Below, piece by piece: positions 57,256 to 64,000 of a stretch of DNA of 64,000 nt. Below the pieces are notes generated by a model that had not been told where the DNA came from, did no database searches, and worked only from the letters and a program-made list of their open reading frames with translations. A program made the position numbers and the translations under genes. The stretch is from Bacteroidetes bacterium 43-93 (GTDB taxonomy: Bacteria; Bacteroidota; Bacteroidia; Chitinophagales; Chitinophagaceae), in assembly GCA_001897855.1 (NCBI GenBank), contig MKUO01000011.1, forward strand, positions 1 to 64,000, read 5' to 3'. Numbering within the stretch: position 1 is the stretch's first letter; every line of letters begins with the position of its first letter.

Positions 57256-59064
57256 CTAATGCGCCTCTTCGTCCTTTTGTAGTGGTACTGTTTGGTGTAT
57301 AAAATCACCTCCCTTTCCATCGTCTTTGTAGTCATAAGGCCAGCGGTAGACCTCCGGTATCTCATCTTCCCAATTACCGTGCGGAGGTACTACCGGCGTC
57401 GTCCATTCGAGTGTGGTAGCATTCCATGGATTTTGCGTAGTTACTTTCTTACCTCTGAAAATGCTGACAAAGAAATTAATGATGAACAGGAATTGACTAA
57501 TGAACACGAAGACAACAATAATACTTATAAATGTATTTAATCCCTGGAATGGCCGGAAGGTTTCCCAGGCACTATAATCGTAATAACGTCGGGGCATCCC
57601 TGCAATACCCTCGTAATGCATCGGCCAGAATATCAAATATGCACCGGCAAACGTTATGAAAAAATGAATGTAGCCTAGTGTATTATTCATAAACCGACCA
57701 AACATTTTTGGAAACCAATGGTATATTCCCGCAAACATTCCCATAAAGGCAGATACTCCCATAACTATATGGAAATGCGCAATGACAAAATAGGTGTCAT
57801 GAAGATGGATATCCAAAATAGAATTACCTACCCAAATGCCTGTGAGCCCCCCTGATATGAAAGTGGAAACAAATCCCAGCGCAAACATCATAGGGACGGT
57901 AAATTTTATATTACCTCTCCATATCGTTGTAAGCCAATTGAAGACCTTTATTGCGGAGGGTACTGCTATTATCAAAGTCATAAGAGTAAAGATGGAGCCA
58001 AGGAAAGGACTCATACCCGATACAAACATATGGTGCGCCCATACCAGAAACGATAAAAACATAATCGCCGCTAATGATATGATCATCGCGTAATATCCAA
58101 AAATGGGTTTCCGGCTATTTATCGCAAGCACTTCAGAAACTATGCCCATAGCAGGCAAAATAATTATGTACACTTCCGGATGTCCAAGAAACCAAAACAA
58201 ATGCTGATAAAGAATTGGCGAACCTCCGATATTAGATAACGCTTTGCCACCAATAAAAACCTCAGACAGATAAAAACTGGTACCAAAATTTCTGTCAAAG
58301 ATCAAGAGAACGAATGAAGACAATAATACAGGAAATGACAGTATCCCGATAACAGCTGTAAAGAGGAACGCCCAAATTGTCAGAGGCATCCGACGCATAT
58401 ACATGCCCTTCGTCCGCATGTTTAGTATAGTGCTTACATAATTCAATCCGCCTAGTAATGTAGATACGACAAACAGAGCCAAACTGATAAGCCAAAGATC
58501 CATTCCTAGTCCCGATCCGAGCGAGGCCTCTTTTAATGCACTAAGTGGCGGATAGGCAGTCCAACCGCCGGACGCAGGACCTGTCTGTACGAATAAGGAT
58601 GCGAACATAACAACGCTTGCTGCGAAAAAGAACCAGTACGAAAGCATGTTCATAAAAGGAGACGCCATATCCCGTGCGCCAATCTGCAGGGGTATAAGCA
58701 AATTGCTGAATGTTCCGCTTAATCCCGCAGTTAATACAAAAAAGATCAGAATTGTACCATGCATCGTAACAAGCGCGTAGTAGAATTCCGGACTTAATTT
58801 TCCACCCTTGGCCCAGTCGCCCAAGAACTTTTCCATTATCGGGAAACTATCATTCGGGAAGCCCAGTTGCAATCGAAAAAAAACAGAAAAAAGCCCTCCA
58901 ATTACCGCCCATATAATCCCTGTTATTAAAAACTGCTTTGAAATGATTTTATGATCCTGGCTAAAGATATACTTTGAAATAAAGTGCAGCTCTTTATGAT
59001 TGTGTTCCTGTCCGGCTTCTGCGCTTTCTGTTTTAGTAACTTCAAGAATGTCAATATTACTCAT
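57256..59064 (-). CDS. Cytochrome c oxidase subunit I (heme-copper oxidase)
   Basis: 602 aa; HGTILIFFVL; WFLGHPEVYIIILPAMGIVSEV; HHMFVSGM; HDTYFVIAHFHIVM. Confidence 0.93.
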   Translation of the reverse strand: MSNIDILEVTKTESAEAGQEHNHKELHFISKYIFSQDHKIISKQFLITGIIWAVIGGLFSVFFRLQLGFPNDSFPIMEKFLGDWAKGGKLSPEFYYALVTMHGTILIFFVLTAGLSGTFSNLLIPLQIGARDMASPFMNMLSYWFFFAASVVMFASLFVQTGPASGGWTAYPPLSALKEASLGSGLGMDLWLISLALFVVSTLLGGLNYVSTILNMRTKGMYMRRMPLTIWAFLFTAVIGILSFPVLLSSFVLLIFDRNFGTSFYLSEVFIGGKALSNIGGSPILYQHLFWFLGHPEVYIIILPAMGIVSEVLAINSRKPIFGYYAMIISLAAIMFLSFLVWAHHMFVSGMSPFLGSIFTLMTLIIAVPSAIKVFNWLTTIWRGNIKFTVPMMFALGFVSTFISGGLTGIWVGNSILDIHLHDTYFVIAHFHIVMGVSAFMGMFAGIYHWFPKMFGRFMNNTLGYIHFFITFAGAYLIFWPMHYEGIAGMPRRYYDYSAWETFRPFQGLNTFISIIVVFVFISQFLFIINFFVSIFRGKKVTTQNPWNATTLEWTTPVVPPHGNWEDEIPEVYRWPYDYKDDGKGGDFIHQTVPLQKDEEAH

Positions 59065-59231
59065 TTTTAATTCTTAATTAAGAAATTGTGGAAGTGGTTA
59101 GCGTTTCTCAACGCGTATCAAAAAAACAATTGAGATATCGCGCAACAAAATTAGCAGCAATCATATCGCTCAATTTTATCTAATTGGACAAGTATTTATT
59201 CATACCAGCCAATCCTTCTGATTGAATAGCT

Positions 59232-59933
59232 TTACCACAACATTGCTTCCAGCTCGATGCTGCGGGGGAAAAGTATATTGTTCTCAAGGTGAATACAGAA
59301 TGTCACCTCTTCCTCAAATACTTCCAGTAATGCGCACGTAAGGTGATAAAGGTTATCATGTTCAGAGACAAGACTATCTTTACTTAACTTCCCTATCTTA
59401 TTAAAGCATTCAATACAAAATCTGTGCTTCCAGGTTATTTTGCTGGTAATCTTCTCGCCATAGCACGCGAAGGCCTGATTTACAAGACCTACTCGCTTTT
59501 CCTGATCACACATTGCAACAATGTATGGGAACAATCCTGATTCCTCATATTTCAAACAAGCCCGCAAAGAATCTGTTAAACATTCAAACAATCTTCGTAT
59601 CCTTCCGGAATTATAGGCACCGTTTATTTCGAAAACCTTTTCAACGTAACTGGCTAAAATAGGTATCCGGGTCAGTATAGAACTGTGATATCTCTTCCTT
59701 ATGTGCTGGACGAGTACATCAAGCGGCCACACAACGTAATCGCTGGCTAGAGTATCCTTTGAAAAACTACATTCAAAAATCAATGAAAGTTCTTTTTGCA
59801 GTCGCTCATCACATACTTCTTTAACCAATCTATTACCGTCGCATGAAAAATTAATATTGCATTTCCTGAAGATCACCGCTGTACGATAATCTGCGACAAC
59901 GACATCGCTGATGGTACAATATCCAATATCCAT
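59232..59933 (-). CDS. RIC/ScdA-type iron-sulfur cluster repair protein (DUF542 + hemerythrin-like)
   Basis: AVIFRKCNINFSCDGNRLVKEVCDER; hemerythrin-like SEHDNLYHLTCALLEVFEEEVTFCIHLENNILFP. Confidence 0.8.
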   Translation of the reverse strand: MDIGYCTISDVVVADYRTAVIFRKCNINFSCDGNRLVKEVCDERLQKELSLIFECSFSKDTLASDYVVWPLDVLVQHIRKRYHSSILTRIPILASYVEKVFEINGAYNSGRIRRLFECLTDSLRACLKYEESGLFPYIVAMCDQEKRVGLVNQAFACYGEKITSKITWKHRFCIECFNKIGKLSKDSLVSEHDNLYHLTCALLEVFEEEVTFCIHLENNILFPRSIELEAMLW

Positions 59934-59962
59934 TACCGTGTTATCTTAAAACTTAAGAACAA

Positions 59963-60229
59963 TCATTTAGCTGAGGCGCGATGCCTGATTTGCCCGTTTT
60001 TCTTCTTCTTTATATCATGTTGCGTAACATCCTTTTCTATAGCAGATTTTGACCTGATATAAAAAAAGAATAGAAACAAACAGATAAGAAACACTATTAC
60101 CGGAAAAAATGAAGGAATATCGGAATCTTCAGATTGGGCATTTGCACATGCTGGCATTAGAGACAATATGCTGATACAAACAAATGTACGGGTCGATACA
60201 AATTTCAACTTCAAGATCTGCATACTCAA
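59963..60229 (-). CDS. Small exported membrane protein (88 aa), unknown function
   Basis: Signal peptide followed by TM SFFPVIVFLICLFLFFFYI. Confidence 0.45.
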   Translation of the reverse strand: MSMQILKLKFVSTRTFVCISILSLMPACANAQSEDSDIPSFFPVIVFLICLFLFFFYIRSKSAIEKDVTQHDIKKKKNGQIRHRASAK

Positions 60230-60318
60230 TTTTTTACAGTAAAATTAAATATGCGGTGAGGATACTGCTTTTGTAAAATAGCCAACTATTTAATCATTCC
60301 GGCCATGCATGAAATACA

Positions 60319-61104
60319 TCAGCTTTTTCGAAAGTCGGACGGACGGGATTGGGTAAACAAATAGAACGCATTGCTGAATGCTCCGACAGAATCGTATCCA
60401 ACCTGGAAAGCTATGTCGCCAATAGGTTTTTGTGTTTTTACAATCATCTCGATAGCCTTCACCATACGAAGCGTTTTAAGATATTGCAGGAAGGAGATAT
60501 GCAAATGCGACTGAAACATTCGCGACATCGACCGCTCGCTAAGATTGAAATGCTTACTTAAATATTTTAGGCTTATCGGTTCTGCAATATTCTTTTCAAG
60601 AAATCTTATTATTTGCTGCATTCGTTCGTCATCAGTGATTGGTAAAACAATTGGCAACGCATTATTATTCAGCTGCGGGAGTAATTTTTTTAACGATACT
60701 AAAAAGTCAAAATTGTAGTTTTTACTGTTTACATGGATGCCATCCCACTTCTCCGTATAATTGATCATTTGAATCAATAGTTCATTCGCGGGATAGATAC
60801 CAAGCTTATCATAAAAAGGATCATCCTTATCATCTGAAGAATAAAAATACAGGGACCTCAGTACAGTAGCAGAATGCCCGATCCTCAATATATGGGGCAT
60901 ACCTTTAGGAATCCAGAAATAATGCCGGGCAGGCACTACATAGGTTTTATAATTGACCGTTATGTACGCAATGCCACCCTCAACATAACTAAGCTGCCCT
61001 TTTTTGTGTGTATGCAAGGGTATCAGTTTTTCTGATTTTTCATGCATTACGAAGACAGATTGCAATTGTCTGTCAATATCGGGCAATGAAGCGATAAGTC
61101 CCAT
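60319..61104 (-). CDS. AraC-family transcriptional regulator with cupin sensor
   Basis: IPLHTHKKGQLSYVEGGIAYITV; HTH ISLKYLSKHFNLSERSMSRMFQSHLHISFLQYLKTLRM...IGDIAFQVGYDSVGAFSNAF. Confidence 0.92.
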   Translation of the reverse strand: MGLIASLPDIDRQLQSVFVMHEKSEKLIPLHTHKKGQLSYVEGGIAYITVNYKTYVVPARHYFWIPKGMPHILRIGHSATVLRSLYFYSSDDKDDPFYDKLGIYPANELLIQMINYTEKWDGIHVNSKNYNFDFLVSLKKLLPQLNNNALPIVLPITDDERMQQIIRFLEKNIAEPISLKYLSKHFNLSERSMSRMFQSHLHISFLQYLKTLRMVKAIEMIVKTQKPIGDIAFQVGYDSVGAFSNAFYLFTQSRPSDFRKS

Positions 61105-61287
61105 ATAGTCTGGCGCTACGTATTAAAAAGATCGATGGCGCTTTTCGCGCTACATCCTAACTCAAAGATAATTATAACATAGTGGCCTTAGTACATTTGG
61201 CCGGATTGAATAAAAATATGGCTATTATAATAAACTAACGTACCTCGGCCTCCTGTACCTTCGCACTCCAAATTTTCTATATACAAT

Positions 61288-62619
61288 ATGCGCAAGATGA
61301 AGTTAGTTATACTCTTGCACCTTATCTCTAATTTTTCTTTTGCTAATACCGGCGTATCAGCTACCGCCCAGGCCGATACTTTGCGCATTTCCCTAAAAGA
61401 AGCCTGGCAGAAAGCGGAAGAGTATAACCGGCTATTTGAAATTAAAAGGAAAACGGTTGCTGTTCACCAGGAAGAAGTTAGAAATAGCCAGTTAGAACGT
61501 ATTCCGGAAGTCGGCGTAATGGGAAGCGCGGAAAAAGCAACAAATATTCCCATCTATGATAATGGTCTGTTTTCTAAGCCAAGTCAGCATGAGATAATCC
61601 ATACTTTATATCGTGTTGGAGCAGATCTATATTTAAATATCTACAACGGCAACAAGCTTAACCTGAAAATTGAGCAGGAAAAAACGCTGCATCAGATCAG
61701 CGAGATCGAACGGGACCAAACCTTATCGGATATACATTACAAAACGGCTGCACTATATCTCGACCTGCAAAAATCCATCATATTCAAAAATTTGATCGAA
61801 GAGGATATTGCAGATCAGGAAAAACAATTGAAAGAAATAAAGGCATTTCACAAAAACGGAACAACACTCAAGAGTGATGTGTTACGTGTAGAACTCGACC
61901 TGTCGAAACGTAAAATGGCGCTGGTAACAGTAAACAATGACATCTTAATTGCAACTCAAAAGCTGAATATAATGATTGGCGAGCCCGACGAAACGATTTT
62001 GCTGCCAATAGACATACTTGCCGAACAGGATAAAAACACATCCTATGAGCAATATCTTACAGAAGCCTTACAGCATTCATTTTCTTATCACATATCCGAA
62101 AAGCAAACGGATCTTACCAGGATACATCTGAAACAGATCAAAGCAAACGTTCGGCCAAAGCTCGGCATATACGGAGATTTTTATTATGCCAATCCCCAGA
62201 TATTTCTTTACCCATACAATCCCTTTTGGTATTCATTAGGAATAGCAGGAGTAAAAGCATCTTTCCCTTTATCTGAATTATACCTGAATGTGCACAAAAG
62301 AAGAGCTGCCCAACTGGAATTAGAAAAAGAAGAAGAACAACACAGAGACACCGGGGATAAAGTACGGCAGCAGGTAAAAGAGGCTTACCTCCGATATGGG
62401 GAGTCACTGGTAAGAATACAGGTTGCCGAGGTAAATGTTCAACAGGCGGAAGAGAACGCGCGCATCATAAAAAACACCTATTTCAACCAGACATCGTTGA
62501 TCACTGACCTGCTTGATGCCGACATACAGTTATTGCAAACCCATTTTGAACTGGAAGCTGCACGTATTATGGCAAACGATAAATATTATTTACTACAAAA
62601 CATTGTGGGTACTCTTTAG
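61288..62619 (+). CDS. TolC-family outer membrane efflux protein
   Basis: LRISLKEAWQKAEEYNRLFEIKRK...; C-terminal NTYFNQTSLITDLLDADIQLLQTHFELEAARI. Confidence 0.9.
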   Translation: MRKMKLVILLHLISNFSFANTGVSATAQADTLRISLKEAWQKAEEYNRLFEIKRKTVAVHQEEVRNSQLERIPEVGVMGSAEKATNIPIYDNGLFSKPSQHEIIHTLYRVGADLYLNIYNGNKLNLKIEQEKTLHQISEIERDQTLSDIHYKTAALYLDLQKSIIFKNLIEEDIADQEKQLKEIKAFHKNGTTLKSDVLRVELDLSKRKMALVTVNNDILIATQKLNIMIGEPDETILLPIDILAEQDKNTSYEQYLTEALQHSFSYHISEKQTDLTRIHLKQIKANVRPKLGIYGDFYYANPQIFLYPYNPFWYSLGIAGVKASFPLSELYLNVHKRRAAQLELEKEEEQHRDTGDKVRQQVKEAYLRYGESLVRIQVAEVNVQQAEENARIIKNTYFNQTSLITDLLDADIQLLQTHFELEAARIMANDKYYLLQNIVGTL

Positions 62620-62623
62620 ATAA

Positions 62624-63688
62624 ATGAAAAAAAAATATTCAGTTACAGACAGGCTGATTACAAGGATAACCGGGTGGATAGCGGGAGTGATTGTCATAAC
62701 ACTAGCTATCTGGGGCATATACACTCTCTGGGGATATTATATATACGAACAAACAAACGACGCCCAGGTCGAGGAATATGTCAACCCGGTTATTTCCAGA
62801 GCCGGAGGGTTTATCGTTGCAGTCAAGTTCGAAGAAAATGAGCATGTTAAAAAAGGAGATACACTTTTGATCATCGACAACCGGGAATATATATTACAAC
62901 AACAACAAACTGAGGCTTCGATCAAAAAAGCGGAAGGGCAGCTAAGTGTATTGGAAAGTAATATCCACACGCTGGAAAGGTCGGCGGCAGCTTCGCAGGC
63001 GCAAATAACAGCAACAAATGCAAAGGTATGGAAGCAGCAACTTGATTTTGATCGCTATAAACAATTATACAACGAGGAATCTGCCACTAAGCAGCAACTT
63101 GAAAACATGCAGGCAACACTTGATATTAATAAAAGCGATCACAAGTCTGCGCAGGAAAACTACGATGCCGCCATTTCACGGATAAACGATATACGCGCAG
63201 AAAAAACAGTTGTATCGGCTGAACTTGCGCGGCTGAATGCCTTGCTTGACAGGAACAAACTGGATGTAAGCTATACGATCATTACGGCACCTTATTCGGG
63301 AAGAATGGGGAGGCGCACGGTAGAAGTAGGACAAATGATAGACGCAGGCCAGGCACTTGCGTTTATTGTGAATAACGAAACCGACAAATGGGTGGTAGCT
63401 AATTACAAAGAAACGCAGGTTGCCCATATGCATATAGGTGATTCCGTTAAAGTTGTTGCTGACGCCTATCCCGGCAAAGAATTTAAAGGAACTATCATTT
63501 CCCTGTCACCCGCTACAGGTTCCAGCTTCTCACTGCTGCCACCCGATAATTCTACAGGCAACTATGTAAAAATCGTTCAAAGAATTCCTGTGCGGATACG
63601 TATCGATGGCAACCGAAGGGATAATGAGGTGCTGAAGGTGGGTATGAATGTTAACGTATATGTACCTAAGGGGCAACACAATGGATAG
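62624..63688 (+). CDS. HlyD/EmrA-like membrane fusion protein
   Basis: TNDAQVEEYVNPVISRAGGFIVAVKFEENEHVKKGDTLLIID; TIITAPYSGRMGRRTVEVGQMI. Confidence 0.92.
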   Translation: MKKKYSVTDRLITRITGWIAGVIVITLAIWGIYTLWGYYIYEQTNDAQVEEYVNPVISRAGGFIVAVKFEENEHVKKGDTLLIIDNREYILQQQQTEASIKKAEGQLSVLESNIHTLERSAAASQAQITATNAKVWKQQLDFDRYKQLYNEESATKQQLENMQATLDINKSDHKSAQENYDAAISRINDIRAEKTVVSAELARLNALLDRNKLDVSYTIITAPYSGRMGRRTVEVGQMIDAGQALAFIVNNETDKWVVANYKETQVAHMHIGDSVKVVADAYPGKEFKGTIISLSPATGSSFSLLPPDNSTGNYVKIVQRIPVRIRIDGNRRDNEVLKVGMNVNVYVPKGQHNG

Positions 63689-64000
63689 CGCTATTCCGAT
63701 ATTCAAAAATTGGGCACCGGAATGGTTGATACGTATCATTCTTTTTTCCCTGCTGCTTCCAAGCATTGTTCTGTTCTTTTTACCGCTGGCAAATATCAAT
63801 GCCGCTGCCGGTTACTATGGCAGTGAGCCGGCAGATATACAGTTTTCAGTCGCCCTGTTCTATGCGGGCTATGTTGGATTTTACAGCCTGGAACGCCGTT
63901 TCTTTACTTACCTGGCTACTAAAGAGTATTTCATAGTATTCACATTCTTACAAATCCTTACCAGTTTCATTTGCTATCATACACATGAATTATATATTCT
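63681..64000 (+). CDS. Inner-membrane efflux transporter (MFS/DHA2-like), truncated by window end
   Basis: My translation MDSAIPIFKNWAPEWLIRIILFSLLLPSIVLFFLPLANINAAAGYYGSEPADIQFSVALFYAGYVGFYSLERRFF...; overlaps HlyD stop by 8 nt. Confidence 0.65.
   Translation, partial: MDSAIPIFKNWAPEWLIRIILFSLLLPSIVLFFLPLANINAAAGYYGSEPADIQFSVALFYAGYVGFYSLERRFFTYLATKEYFIVFTFLQILTSFICYHTHELYI

Overview
This window reads as Bacteroidota chromosome, probably Chitinophagaceae-like (TAnnTTTG promoters, T9SS sorting domains, SprB and PKD repeats). From left to right it contains: (i) two tandem leftward promoter-like elements at the left edge; (ii) housekeeping and membrane genes, including a beta-barrel receptor, a fused membrane/spermidine-synthase-like protein, a VOC protein, a DksA-like protein with a histone-H1-like Ala/Lys/Pro tail, and ileS; (iii) three intergenic arrays (about 12.49-12.77, 13.60-13.83 and 15.17-15.46 kb) made of consecutive blocks, each block repeating one hexamer every ~9 bp and then its reverse complement; (iv) a run of secreted/PKD/T9SS cargo genes with a tandem duplicated pair, a 1607-aa PKD protein and a 2143-aa SprB-repeat adhesin; (v) a complete hisGDCBHAFIE operon preceded by a His-rich leader peptide (MLFNQLHHHHFHTSHRRA) and a terminator/antiterminator pair; (vi) a genomic island at a truncated tRNA-Met 3' half, with an intact tyrosine recombinase, two decayed integrase remnants and a two-gene candidate defence operon (unknown 282-aa protein plus a 1410-aa protein with a Cap4/DUF4297-like N-terminus, STAND-like P-loop NTPase and helical C-terminus); (vii) a nitrosative-stress/respiration cluster (Rrf2, MIP18-like, NnrS/heme-copper-like protein, DUF2249 proteins, cytochrome oxidase subunit I, RIC/ScdA); (viii) an AraC regulator and a TolC/HlyD/MFS efflux operon running off the right edge. 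The best candidates for something undescribed are the 9-bp-periodic multi-hairpin arrays and the two-gene island defence operon. All family calls are made by eye from protein motifs; no searches were run.
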